A stretch of DNA of 64,000 nucleotides from Pseudomonas sp. 2FG. GTDB taxonomy: Bacteria > Pseudomonadota > Gammaproteobacteria > Pseudomonadales > Pseudomonadaceae. The stretch lies in the NCBI RefSeq assembly GCF_005502935.1, contig NZ_SCMP01000014.1:86232-150231 (forward strand), written 5' to 3'. Position 1 is the first letter of the stretch. Each line of letters starts with the position of its first letter. The position numbers and the translations under genes were made by a program. Under the pieces are notes generated by a model. That model had not been told where the DNA came from. It did not search any database and saw only the letters and a list, made by a program, of their open reading frames with translations. Positions 1 to 8,533 of this stretch are shown here, piece by piece.

Positions 1-759
1 CAGGGTCGACAGGGTCGCCGCCGAGGACGAACCTATACGCGGCGAGCCGGCGAGGAAGGCGGCCACCGGCAGGATGGTGGCGAACAGCGCCAGGCCCAGG
101 GTCGCCCACCAGGCGGAATAGCCGGAAGGCAGTGCCGCGCCCCAATAGAGCGCGGCCACGGCGAAGGTCAGGGCGCAGCCCAGCAGGAGAATGGCCGCCG
201 AGGCCAGCGGCTGCACGTGACGAACCCGATGAGTGCCGTAGAGAATCGCCGTGCCGTAGGCCAAGGCAGAGAACAACGCCCAGAGCACGCCACTGACCTC
301 GCCATGAAAACTCAACCCGGTGGCCAGCAGCACGCCCGCCAGCGCCAGCACCAGGCTGAGCAATTTCAACGGACTGGTGCGTTCGCCCAGATAGACGATC
401 GACAGGGCGGTGACGAAGGCCGGGAAGGAAAACGTCAGGATCACCGCCAGGCTCACCGAGGTGGAATGGCTGGCGCTGTAGTAGCCCAGCGCGGACAAGC
501 CATAGCCGATCCCCAGCAGCAAATTCTGCCCGGTCAGCTTCCAGCCGGGCAAGGCGATCCCGCGCAGGCGCAGAAACAGCAGCAGGATCGACGCGGCGAT
601 CAGAAAACGCGCCAGCAGCAGCCCTACCGGGTCCGCACCGCCGGCATAGGCATACTGGGCGAAGAGCGGCTGCAGGCCATAACAAAAACCCGCCAGCAAC
701 ACCAAGATGAAGCCTCTGGCGTAGCCGCTGTGCCGGACAAGAGGAGGCGCACTGTGCAT
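1..759 (-). CDS. EamA/DMT-family transporter, C-terminus cut by window edge
   Basis: Reading the minus strand from the ATG at 759 gives an open frame that runs off the window start, so about 253 residues are visible. It opens MHSAPPLVRHSG, then shows repeated hydrophobic helices separated by short loops (GFILVLLAGFCYGLQPLF; LLLARFLIAASILLLFL), the pattern of the 10-TM drug/metabolite transporter (EamA) family. The first EamA repeat and most of the second are present. It starts about 100 bases downstream of the Rieske oxygenase stop on the same strand, so it is probably co-transcribed with it. This suggests export of a substrate, intermediate or by-product of that pathway (inference). Substrate unknown. 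Confidence 0.85.
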   Translation of the reverse strand, partial: MHSAPPLVRHSGYARGFILVLLAGFCYGLQPLFAQYAYAGGADPVGLLLARFLIAASILLLFLRLRGIALPGWKLTGQNLLLGIGYGLSALGYYSASHSTSVSLAVILTFSFPAFVTALSIVYLGERTSPLKLLSLVLALAGVLLATGLSFHGEVSGVLWALFSALAYGTAILYGTHRVRHVQPLASAAILLLGCALTFAVAALYWGAALPSGYSAWWATLGLALFATILPVAAFLAGSPRIGSSSAATLSTL

Positions 760-857
760 GATTTAGATACCTGCCATGAGGATTGCGCTGACACGCAAAC
801 CCCGCATGACCATCAGCGGTCATACGGGGCGATTCTTCCGCTACTGAGAGATCACAG

Positions 858-2069
858 CTAGTCGGCGAGCTTGCGCACCATGGTCGCGCAATACCAGTCA
901 TCGAACTGGCAGACACCGTTCTCGGCGATGTCCGAGTAGGGTCCCGGCTGATAGGCCGGCGAGTTGACCCCGGCCTGGGTGCCCTCGACCAGACGGCGGT
1001 CCTGGTCGTTGGTCGCCAACCACACCCTGGTCAGGGTTTCCAGGTCGTAGTCGAGGCCTTCCTGGGCATCCTTGGGCACCAGCCACTTGGTGGTCACCAG
1101 GGTTTCGTTCGGCCCCTGCGGCAGCACGCGGAAACTCAGGGCGTGGTCGCCGAGGAAGTGGTTCCAGGTCGAGGGGTAGTTGAAGTAGAGCAGTGCGCCG
1201 ATGTTCTCCTCGCCACTCTTGTCCAGGCGCCGCGCCACCGCCGGCTTGCCGTTCATGGTGTAGCTGACGGCACCGGCCGACAGCGGAATACGGGTCATGC
1301 GGAACTGCCCGGCCTCGTCCATCACCAGGCGACTGGGCAGGCCGGCGGCCTCGCAGCGATCCCAGTGAGCGACCAGCTCGGGGTCCTCGGCACCGCCGAC
1401 CCCCGCCACCGAGAGGTTCTCGACGTAGGAGTTGAGCAGCTCCGGGTGGGTGCCGTCGCAGTGGTAGCACTCGCGGTTGTTCTCGAACACCAGCTTCCAG
1501 TTGCCCTTCTCCACCAGGTTGGACTCGAACGCCACCTTGCAGTCTTCGAGGTTGTGCGGGGCGATGAAGGGCGACACGGCAGCGCGGAACTTCTCGAAGT
1601 CCGGGGCCTGCTCGGCCACGCAGACATAGATATAGCTGTTGACCACCTGGCAGTGGGCCGGCCTGAGGCCGTAGTCGGCCTTGTCGAAGTCCTCGCCCAT
1701 GTTGCCGGCGAACAGCAGCTTGCCGTCCAGCTCGAAGGTCCACTTGTGGTAGGGGCAGACCAGCTTGGCGACCTTGCCGCTGTGCTCGGTGCAGACCTTG
1801 GAGCCGCGATGGCGGCAGGCGTTGTGCAGGGCGCGAACCTGACCGTCGGCGCCGCGCACCACGATCACCGGGTAGTCGCCGATCTGCAGGGTCAGGTACT
1901 GGCCCGGCTTTTCCAGCTCGAAGGTGTGCCCGGCAAAGATCCACTCTTTGTGCCAGATCTGTTGGAGATCCTGGCGATACACCTCGACATCGCCATAGAG
2001 CGCACTCGGCAGCGCATGTCGCGGTTTACGTTGCTGGATGAAGCCTGCCACCGCTGCTTTTTTGTTCAC
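858..2069 (-). CDS. Rieske [2Fe-2S] ring-hydroxylating-type oxygenase, GbcA-like
   Basis: Oxygenase alpha subunit of about 403 residues. The Rieske cluster ligands are visible as C85-x-H87 and C105-x2-H108 (CRHRG...CPYHKW), followed by the mononuclear-iron motif NRECYHCDGTHPEL with the bridging Glu typical of oxygenases that act on quaternary amines (GbcA, carnitine oxygenase, stachydrine demethylase). The C-terminal NDQDRRL stretch supplies the usual third ligand. From memory it is closely similar in layout to GbcA of glycine-betaine catabolism, which N-demethylates betaine. Electrons would come from the GbcB-like reductase at 7357-8460. Start: a GTG at 2069 with a GGAG upstream; the frame stays open to a TTG at 2129. 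Substrate is not proven; the surrounding genes differ from the known gbcAB/dgc/sox set. Confidence 0.88.
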   Translation of the reverse strand: MNKKAAVAGFIQQRKPRHALPSALYGDVEVYRQDLQQIWHKEWIFAGHTFELEKPGQYLTLQIGDYPVIVVRGADGQVRALHNACRHRGSKVCTEHSGKVAKLVCPYHKWTFELDGKLLFAGNMGEDFDKADYGLRPAHCQVVNSYIYVCVAEQAPDFEKFRAAVSPFIAPHNLEDCKVAFESNLVEKGNWKLVFENNRECYHCDGTHPELLNSYVENLSVAGVGGAEDPELVAHWDRCEAAGLPSRLVMDEAGQFRMTRIPLSAGAVSYTMNGKPAVARRLDKSGEENIGALLYFNYPSTWNHFLGDHALSFRVLPQGPNETLVTTKWLVPKDAQEGLDYDLETLTRVWLATNDQDRRLVEGTQAGVNSPAYQPGPYSDIAENGVCQFDDWYCATMVRKLAD

Positions 2070-2347
2070 GCTTATATGCACTCCAACAGTTATCCAGTTA
2101 ATTGCGCAGGCATTATTCGAACTGCACAAATCTACGGGAACCCACAGGTTCGACCTAGGCGACAGGGCTATTGTTCGGTGGCGCTTTCGACTACTCTCCG
2201 AGCTCGAGCGTCAGACCGTATCAATGCAATCGCCGACACTGGAAGTCTATTGCGCAGCTATAGTCGACAGAACCGACTTTTTATTCAGGATATTGAATAC
2301 CTGTTGTTATGGTTATACATACCGAACCCGATCAAACGCTGATCAAG
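2070..2347. promoter_or_regulatory. Divergent intergenic region between Rieske gene and LysR gene
   Basis: About 280 bases with clearly lower GC than the flanking genes, separating the leftward Rieske oxygenase from the rightward LysR gene. This is the standard arrangement for a LysR regulator binding between itself and a divergent target. I could not identify a convincing T-N11-A operator or sigma-70 boxes by eye. Confidence 0.45.
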
Positions 2348-3259
2348 ATGCCGTCGCTGCGCGCCGTTAAATCTTTCGTGGCGGCCGCCAAATACCAGAA
2401 TTTCACTCGCGCTGCCGAAGCCTTGTGCGTGACCCAGGCGGCCATCAGCCGGCAGATTCGCGAACTGGAAACCTACCTCGGCGCCGAGCTGTTCACCCGC
2501 GCGGGCCGTGCGGTGGAGCTGACCGTCGCCGGCTCGATTTTCTTCGATGCGGTGCAGCTGTCCTTCGTCAACATCGCCCAGGCGGCCGAACGTATTCGCA
2601 GCCACAACGCCGGCAAGCGGATACTGACGCTGTGCTGCTCGCCAGCGTTTTCCGCGCTCTGGCTGGCGCATCGTCTGCCGAGCTTCTTCAGCGCCAACCC
2701 GGGTATCGACCTCAACCTGATCACCACGCAGAACTTCCTGTCGATGGAGCCGGGCGTGCGCCCCGACATCTTCATCACCAAGATGGCCAAGGTGCGCGAG
2801 GGCTACCGCAGTACGCCGCTGTTCCATGACGTCATCTATCCGGTCTGTACGCCACAGTATCTCGCGCAGCACCCGGAGCTGAGCAGCCTGGAAGGTCTGC
2901 GCGACAGCGTGCTGCTCAACCTCAGCCCCTATGGCCGCTCCCAGGTCGCCGAGCACGTCGACTGGGGCGTCTGGCTGGCCTTCCATAATGTCGATATCGC
3001 GACCCGCGCCCATGACAGCCCACACTTCTTCAACGCCAATGACTACAACATGCTGATCCAGATGGTGCTCAGCCATCAGGGCGTGGCGCTGGGCTGGCAG
3101 CACTTGGTCGGCCATCTGGTCGAACAAGGGCTGCTGGTGCGCCCGGTCGCCGAGGAAGTCGTGCATCGAGAGAGCCTGCACTACCTGACGTTCAGCGAGG
3201 ACAAGGAAGGCGATGAGGCCTGCTGCAGCCTGCGCGATTGGCTGATGCAGCAGTTTTGA
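2348..3259 (+). CDS. LysR-family transcriptional regulator (GcvA-like)
   Basis: About 303 residues. The N-terminal winged helix-turn-helix is clear: PSLRAVKSFVAAAKYQNFTRAAEAL followed by VTQAAISRQIRELETYLGAELFTR, ending in the LTVAG turn. A substrate-binding effector domain follows. The opening MPSLRA-x-x-x-F is characteristic of the GcvA subgroup, which is why I prefer the ATG at 2348; an upstream ATG at 2309 in the same frame would add 13 residues, and neither has a strong Shine-Dalgarno. It lies divergent to the Rieske gene and upstream of the four-gene catabolic operon, so it is the likely inducer-sensing regulator of both arms (inference). The inducer is unknown. Confidence 0.9.
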   Translation: MPSLRAVKSFVAAAKYQNFTRAAEALCVTQAAISRQIRELETYLGAELFTRAGRAVELTVAGSIFFDAVQLSFVNIAQAAERIRSHNAGKRILTLCCSPAFSALWLAHRLPSFFSANPGIDLNLITTQNFLSMEPGVRPDIFITKMAKVREGYRSTPLFHDVIYPVCTPQYLAQHPELSSLEGLRDSVLLNLSPYGRSQVAEHVDWGVWLAFHNVDIATRAHDSPHFFNANDYNMLIQMVLSHQGVALGWQHLVGHLVEQGLLVRPVAEEVVHRESLHYLTFSEDKEGDEACCSLRDWLMQQF

Positions 3260-3352
3260 TTACCCAGGGTTATTGTTTTCCGGCACTTCCAGTTATGCAT
3301 AGTTGAATAGCCGCTAATTACGCCTTGCACACTTGCAAGATTGCTTATCAAT

Positions 3353-3377
3353 AAACCTACCGTCGGTAGGTTTTTTT
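3353..3377 (+). terminator. Rho-independent terminator after LysR gene
   Basis: Perfect 9-bp stem AAACCTACC / GGTAGGTTT with a 3-base loop, running into a T7 tract. It lies about 95 bases after the LysR stop, so the downstream operon probably has its own promoter in the AT-rich stretch 3380-3510. Confidence 0.85.
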
Positions 3378-3523
3378 ATGCCCGCAATTTGCCTCTGACA
3401 CCAATCCATAACCATTGATTATTAATTAACGGCCGTAAATGTTGCTTATTACCCAAGGGAAAAGGCTCTTACCCTTTTATTCAAATCCACCACACATTCA
3501 ACCTCTTACAATCAGGTGAACAC

Positions 3524-4414
3524 ATGAATTTCGATGGCATTTGGACTCCCGTGGTAACGCCCTTCAACGCCGCTGGCGCTATTGACTTCGAGGCCTTGGC
3601 CAAGGTCGTCGACACGCTGATCGGTCAAGGCGTCAACGGCCTGATCATCGGTGGTACCACCGGCGAGTACTATGCCCAGAGCAACGCCGAGCGTAAGCAG
3701 TTATTTGACGCCGTCGCCGAGCAGGCCAAGGGCCGCATTCCACTGATGGCGGGTATCAACGCCACCAGCACCGAGGAAAGCCTCGACCTGGGCCGCTACG
3801 CCAAGGCCGTCGGCTTCGACTGCATCCTCCTGGCCGCCCCCTACTACTGCCAGCCGACCCAGGACGAACTGCTCGCCCATGCCCTGTGCGTGGACGACGC
3901 CCTGAACCTGCCGATCATGCTCTACAACTTCCCCGCACGTACCGGCACGCCGATGAGCTTCGAGTTCATCGATGCGCTCAAGGGGCGGCCGAACTTCCAG
4001 GCGATCAAGGAAAGTACCGGCTCGATCGAGCGCATGCATCACCTGACCCAGGACTATGCCGACCAGCTGCAGGTCAGCTGCGGCATGGATGACCAGGTGC
4101 TGGAGTTCTTCGCCTGGGGCGCGCGCAGCTGGGTCTGTGGTGCCTCCAACTTCCTCGCCCCCGAGCACGTCGCCTTGTATCAGGCCTGCGTGGTCGAGCA
4201 GGACATGCTCAAAGGCCGCCAGCTGGCCCAGCGCCTGCTGCCGATGCTCAACCTGCTGGAAGGTGGCGGCAAGTTCTGCCAGTACATCAAGGCCGGCTGC
4301 GAGCTGGCCGGTATGCCAGTGGGCCCGACCCGTCGTCCGCTGCTGCCACTGAGCCCGGCCGAACAGGCCGCCTTCAAGCAGACCTACGAGCAGTTGATCG
4401 CCCACCGTGGCTAA
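3524..4414 (+). CDS. Dihydrodipicolinate synthase/N-acetylneuraminate lyase family protein
   Basis: 296 residues, the usual length for a class I aldolase-type (beta/alpha)8 barrel of the DHDPS/NAL superfamily. Active-site features are present: the GGTTGEYY loop with Thr45-Thr46, Tyr134 in LYNFPARTG with Arg139, and the Schiff-base Lys162 in AIKEST. The housekeeping dapA is normally elsewhere and paired with a lipoprotein gene. Here it heads an operon with an FAD amine oxidase-like gene, an aldehyde dehydrogenase and an oxygenase reductase, so a catabolic lyase, dehydratase or deaminase role is more likely than lysine synthesis. Enzymes of this fold deaminate hydroxypyrroline carboxylate in hydroxyproline breakdown, but this protein is not an evident orthologue. 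Start ATG follows an AGGTG-type ribosome site. Confidence 0.88.
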   Translation: MNFDGIWTPVVTPFNAAGAIDFEALAKVVDTLIGQGVNGLIIGGTTGEYYAQSNAERKQLFDAVAEQAKGRIPLMAGINATSTEESLDLGRYAKAVGFDCILLAAPYYCQPTQDELLAHALCVDDALNLPIMLYNFPARTGTPMSFEFIDALKGRPNFQAIKESTGSIERMHHLTQDYADQLQVSCGMDDQVLEFFAWGARSWVCGASNFLAPEHVALYQACVVEQDMLKGRQLAQRLLPMLNLLEGGGKFCQYIKAGCELAGMPVGPTRRPLLPLSPAEQAAFKQTYEQLIAHRG

Positions 4415-4439
4415 ACCACCTGGCGTGGAGGCACCTTCT

Positions 4440-5768
4440 ATGCAACTGCAATGCAACTTCCTGCCCCAGGACGATGGTCGCTGCGGTTGGTATGAAATCC
4501 TGCCGCCCGCGCCGCCGAGTACGCCGTTGCGCGGCACTGTGCAGGCCGACTGGGTGGTACTCGGAGCCGGCCTGGCCGGCCTGGCCGCCGCCCGGCGCCT
4601 GGCCGAACTGCAGCCGGACGCCTCGGTCGCGCTGATCGATGCCAAACGCGTCGGTTTCGGTGCCGCCGGGCGCAACTCCGGGTTCATGGTCGACCTGCCC
4701 CATGATCTGACCTCGCACAGCTATACCAGCAGCCACGAGGCCGATCACAAGATCATCCGCCTCAGCCGCGGCGCGATCGATTACACCCGTGAGATCGTCC
4801 AGCGCCATGGCATCGACTGCGACTGGCGCGAGCAGGGCAAGCTGCATGGCGCGGCCAATGCCCGGGGTATCCACGCCCTGGAGTCATTCGCCAAGGGCCT
4901 CTCCTCGCTCGGCGAGCCCTATCGCCTGCTCAGCGCCCAGGAGATGAAGGCCGTCACCGGCAGCGACTTCTACCGGGCCGGCCTGCATGCGCCCGGCGCG
5001 GTGCTGGTACAGCCGGCGGCGCTGACGCGCGGGCTGGGGCAGACCCTGCCGGAGAACGTGCGGCTGTTCGAAGACAGCCCGGTGCTGAATATCGAAATTG
5101 GCAAGGTGCATACCCTGACCACCGCCCAGGGCTGTGTGCAGGCGCCGCGCCTGGTACTGGCCAACAACGCCTATGCCTCGAACTTCGGCCAACTCGGCCT
5201 CAAGGGCCGCCTGCTGCCGATCTACACCTACGCCAGCATGACCCGCCAACTGACCGCAGAGGAACTGGCGCGCCTGGGCGGCGAGGAAAGCTGGGGACTG
5301 ATTCCGGCCGATCCGCTGGGTTCCACCGTGCGCCGCCTGGCCAACGGGCGCATCTGCGTGCGCAACTCCTTTACCTACAACCCCCGGGTCCAGGCCAGTG
5401 CCAGCACCCTGGAGCGGGTCAAGCGGGCGCACCGCCACTCATTCGACAACCGTTTCCCGATGCTCCCTGGCGTCGAGTTCGAATACACCTGGGGCGGCGC
5501 CCTGTGCATCTCGCGCAACTCAGGCTCGGTATTCGGCCAGATCGCCCCCGGCGTGTTCAGCGCCGTGTGCTGCAACGGCCTGGGCCTGACCCGCGGCACC
5601 ATCTCCGGCAAGTTGATCGCCGAGTACGCCCTGGGCATGGACAGCGACCTGCTGCGCATCATGCTGGAACAACCGAAACCCTGCAGCAATCCGCCGGAGC
5701 CCTTTTTGGGTCTCGGTGTGCGCTCATCCATCGCCTGGAAAGAGTGGACCGCCGGCGTAGAACTCTGA
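4440..5768 (+). CDS. FAD-dependent oxidoreductase, DadA/OrdL (amine oxidase-like) family
   Basis: 442 residues. An N-terminal extension containing CGWYEILPP precedes the dinucleotide-binding fold VVLGAGLAGLAAARRL (GxGxxG) and the GFGAAGRNSGFM segment typical of OrdL/PuuB/DadA-type flavoproteins, which oxidise secondary amines or N-substituted amino acids. The C-terminus has the GLGLTRGTISGKLIAEYALG FAD-contact region. The ATG at 4440 is preceded by GTGGAGG at good spacing; an in-frame GTG at 4407 would overlap the lyase gene by 8 bases and lacks a ribosome site. In this operon it is a candidate for removing a second N-methyl group or oxidising the amine after Rieske demethylation (inference). 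Confidence 0.87.
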   Translation: MQLQCNFLPQDDGRCGWYEILPPAPPSTPLRGTVQADWVVLGAGLAGLAAARRLAELQPDASVALIDAKRVGFGAAGRNSGFMVDLPHDLTSHSYTSSHEADHKIIRLSRGAIDYTREIVQRHGIDCDWREQGKLHGAANARGIHALESFAKGLSSLGEPYRLLSAQEMKAVTGSDFYRAGLHAPGAVLVQPAALTRGLGQTLPENVRLFEDSPVLNIEIGKVHTLTTAQGCVQAPRLVLANNAYASNFGQLGLKGRLLPIYTYASMTRQLTAEELARLGGEESWGLIPADPLGSTVRRLANGRICVRNSFTYNPRVQASASTLERVKRAHRHSFDNRFPMLPGVEFEYTWGGALCISRNSGSVFGQIAPGVFSAVCCNGLGLTRGTISGKLIAEYALGMDSDLLRIMLEQPKPCSNPPEPFLGLGVRSSIAWKEWTAGVEL

Positions 5769-5796
5769 GATTGCCTCAACCTTCAGGAGAACCCCC

Positions 5797-7299
5797 ATGA
5801 CTGACACCCTCACCCGCAGCGCCATCGACCAACAGCTCGAGCGCCTGGAATACCGCAACCAGGCCTTTATCAACGGCCGCTTCGTGGCTGCCCACTCGGG
5901 CGCCACCTTCAGCACCCTCAACCCGGCCACCGGCCAGGTACTGACCGAGGTGGCCGCCTGTGACGCCGAAGACATCGACCTGGCCGTGCAGGCCGCTCGC
6001 TCCGCCTTCGACGCCGGGGTCTGGTCTGGACTGGCGCCGGCCGCGCGCAAGGCGATCATGCTGCGTTTCGCCGACCTGATCGACGCCAGCCGTCTGGAGC
6101 TGGCGGTGCTGGAATCGCTGGAGGCCGGCAAGCCGGTCGGTGAGTGCTACGGCATCGACATCCCCGACACCGCCGCGACCATCCGCTGGCACGCCGAGGC
6201 CGGCGACAAGCTGTACGACAGCCTGTCGCCGTCCAACCCGCGCAACATCGGCATGATCAGGCGCGAGCCGATCGGCGTGGTCGGTGCCGTGCTGCCGTGG
6301 AACTTCCCCTGCATGATGGCCGGCTGGAAGCTGGGCCCGGCGCTGATCACCGGCAACAGCGTGATCCTCAAGCCCGCCGAGCTGACTTCGCTGGCCACCC
6401 TGCGCCTGGCCGAGCTGGCCTTCGAGGCCGGCATCCCGGCTGGCGTGCTCAACGTGGTGCCGGGCCTGGGCCACACCGCCGGCAAGGCCATCGGCCTGCA
6501 CCCGGACATCGACATGGCGGCCTTCACCGGCTCCACCGAGGTCGGCCGGCTGTTCCTCGAATACTCGGCCAAGAGCAACCTCAAGCGCGTGGTGCTCGAA
6601 TGCGGCGGCAAAAACCCGCAGGTGGTCATGGGCGATGCCGGCGACCTCCAGGCGGTGGCCAGCAACGTGCTCAGCGCGGCGTTCTGGAACATGGGCGAGA
6701 ACTGCTCGGCCGGCTCGCGGCTGATCGTCCATCGTTCGATCAAGGATGCCCTGCTCGAGGAAATGCTACGCCAGCTCGAGGACTGGGCCACCGGCGACCC
6801 GCTGGACCCGGCCGTGCGCCTCGGCGCGCTGATCGAACAGGCGCACATGGAAAAAGTCCTGGCGCATATCGAGCAGGCCAAGGCCGAAGGCTGCAAGCTG
6901 GTCACCGGCGGCGTGCGTCTGCATGCACAGAGTGGCGGCTATTTCGTCGCACCGACCATCTTCGAGGCCACCTCCAACGCCGCCTCGGTGGCCCGCGAGG
7001 AGATCTTCGGCCCGGTGCTGGCGGTGATCGCCTTCGACACAGAGGAACAAGCCATCGCCATCGCCAACGACACCTGCTACGGCCTGGCCGCCTCGCTGTG
7101 GACCGACAACATCAACTGCGCCCACCGCATGGCCGCTGCGATCCGCGCCGGCACCGTGTCGGTCAACTGCTTCTCCGAGGGCGACATCAGCACCCCGTTC
7201 GGCGGCTACAAGCAGTCTGGCTTCGGCGGCCGCGACAAGTCGGTCTATGCCCATGACCAGTACTGCGAGCTGAAGACCACCTGGATTCAGCTGTCCTGA
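5797..7299 (+). CDS. NAD(P)+-dependent aldehyde dehydrogenase (PuuC/KauB-like)
   Basis: 500 residues, full length for the ALDH superfamily. Visible motifs: VLPWNFPCMM (cofactor/oxyanion Asn), FTGSTEVGR (NAD loop), LECGGKNPQVV with the general-base Glu, GENCSAGSR with the catalytic Cys, EEIFGPVL, and the C-terminal PFGGYKQSGFGGRD. It most resembles gamma-aminobutyraldehyde/gamma-glutamyl-aminobutyraldehyde dehydrogenases (PuuC, PauC, KauB). A strong AGGAG ribosome site sits before the ATG, 28 bases after the FAD gene. It would oxidise the aldehyde released by the oxidase or lyase step. The exact aldehyde is not deducible. Confidence 0.93.
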   Translation: MTDTLTRSAIDQQLERLEYRNQAFINGRFVAAHSGATFSTLNPATGQVLTEVAACDAEDIDLAVQAARSAFDAGVWSGLAPAARKAIMLRFADLIDASRLELAVLESLEAGKPVGECYGIDIPDTAATIRWHAEAGDKLYDSLSPSNPRNIGMIRREPIGVVGAVLPWNFPCMMAGWKLGPALITGNSVILKPAELTSLATLRLAELAFEAGIPAGVLNVVPGLGHTAGKAIGLHPDIDMAAFTGSTEVGRLFLEYSAKSNLKRVVLECGGKNPQVVMGDAGDLQAVASNVLSAAFWNMGENCSAGSRLIVHRSIKDALLEEMLRQLEDWATGDPLDPAVRLGALIEQAHMEKVLAHIEQAKAEGCKLVTGGVRLHAQSGGYFVAPTIFEATSNAASVAREEIFGPVLAVIAFDTEEQAIAIANDTCYGLAASLWTDNINCAHRMAAAIRAGTVSVNCFSEGDISTPFGGYKQSGFGGRDKSVYAHDQYCELKTTWIQLS

Positions 7300-7356
7300 G
7301 TCCGACCCGGTCCGGCCGACAACTGTCGGGCCGCGTCCCTGATACAGAGAACAACC

Positions 7357-8460
7357 ATGAGCAGCATCAGCAGCAGCGAATACCTCAATCCGGTCAACAC
7401 CCAGACCTGGGCCAACGGCCGCCACCTGGTGCGCTGCCTCAAGGTCATCCGGGAAACCGCGGATGTCATAACCTACTGTTTCAGCATGCAGGAGCCGGTG
7501 CTGTTCTTCTTCAAACCGGGGCAATTCGTCACCCTGGAACTGGAGATCGACGGCGAGCAGGTAATGCGCTCCTACACCATCTCCAGCGCACCCTCGATTC
7601 CCTACAGCTTCTCCATCACGGTCAAGCGCGTACCCGGCGGAAGGGTCTCCAACTGGCTGCACGAGCACCTCAAGGAGGGCGAGCTGATCGCCGTGCACGG
7701 CCCGGTCGGCCAGTTCAACTGCATCGACTTTCCGGCCGACAAGGTATTGCTGCTGTCCGGCGGCGTCGGCATCACCCCGGTGATGTCCATGGCCCGCTGG
7801 TACTTCAACACCAACACCGAGGTCGACATGGTGTTCGCCCACAGCGCGCGCACCCCGGCGGACATCATCTACCGCGCCGAACTGGACTACATGTCCACGC
7901 GCATCGACAACTTCAAGCTGCACCTGATCTGCGAGCGCAGCGAAACCGGGCAGATCTGGGGCGGCTACCGGGGCTTTCTCAGCCGCGCGATGCTGCAGCT
8001 GATCGCCCCGGACTTCCTCGAACGCGAGGTGTTCTGCTGCGGCCCGACACCCTATATGCGCGCGGTGCGGCGCATCCTCGGCGAGGCCGGCTACGATATG
8101 TCGCGCTACCACGAGGAATCCTTCGGCGCGACGCCGGAAGAGGACATCGCCGCAGCGAAAGAACAGGCCGCGGTGGCCCAGGCAGAGGAGCCACACGCCA
8201 GCCACTGGGTGACCTTCAGCGAGTCCGGCAAGTCGGTCCAGGTCGAACTGGGCACGACCCTCTATGAAGCCGCCGCCAGTGCCGGCCTGACCATTCCCAA
8301 GGCCTGTGGCATGGGCATCTGCGGCACCTGCAGGGTGCGTGTCGTGAACGGCGCGGCGGCCATGGAGCACAACGGCGGCATCAGCGAGGAAGATATCGAC
8401 GAGGGCTACGTGCTGAGCTGCTGCTCCCGGGTGACGGGGGCGGTGACCATCGAGTACTGA
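7357..8460 (+). CDS. Rieske-oxygenase reductase, hybrid FAD/NAD(P)H/[2Fe-2S] protein, GbcB-like
   Basis: 367 residues in three parts: an FNR-type flavin domain (RSYTISSAPSIPYSF), an NAD(P)H domain (GGVGITPVMSMARW; CCGPTPYM), and a C-terminal plant-type ferredoxin domain with ligands in CGMGICGTC and a later Cys in SCCS. The start ...LNPVNTQTWANGRHLVRC and overall order match, as I remember it, GbcB, the electron-transfer partner of the betaine oxygenase GbcA. It is the obvious reductase for the Rieske oxygenase at 858-2069 even though it lies in the opposite transcription unit. Last intact gene of the operon; the fumarase remnant follows. Confidence 0.93.
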   Translation: MSSISSSEYLNPVNTQTWANGRHLVRCLKVIRETADVITYCFSMQEPVLFFFKPGQFVTLELEIDGEQVMRSYTISSAPSIPYSFSITVKRVPGGRVSNWLHEHLKEGELIAVHGPVGQFNCIDFPADKVLLLSGGVGITPVMSMARWYFNTNTEVDMVFAHSARTPADIIYRAELDYMSTRIDNFKLHLICERSETGQIWGGYRGFLSRAMLQLIAPDFLEREVFCCGPTPYMRAVRRILGEAGYDMSRYHEESFGATPEEDIAAAKEQAAVAQAEEPHASHWVTFSESGKSVQVELGTTLYEAAASAGLTIPKACGMGICGTCRVRVVNGAAAMEHNGGISEEDIDEGYVLSCCSRVTGAVTIEY

Positions 8461-8533
8461 CGGCAGGCCAGCGCGCCGCTTTTCAGAGCAGCCGCAGACG
8501 TCCCGCCGCGAACTGCTCCGACCAGTCCCGCCG

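Noticed and set aside
217..861. Plus-strand 214-codon frame near the window start
   Set aside because: Overlaps the minus-strand EamA transporter, whose hydrophobic helices are unmistakable; the plus product is Gln/Arg-rich noise.
1143..2342. 399-codon plus-strand frame through the Rieske gene and its upstream region
   Set aside because: Shadow of the Rieske oxygenase, whose cluster ligands lie on the minus strand.
6766..8370. 534-codon minus-strand frame opposite the aldehyde dehydrogenase and reductase
   Set aside because: Antisense shadow of two clearly conserved enzymes.
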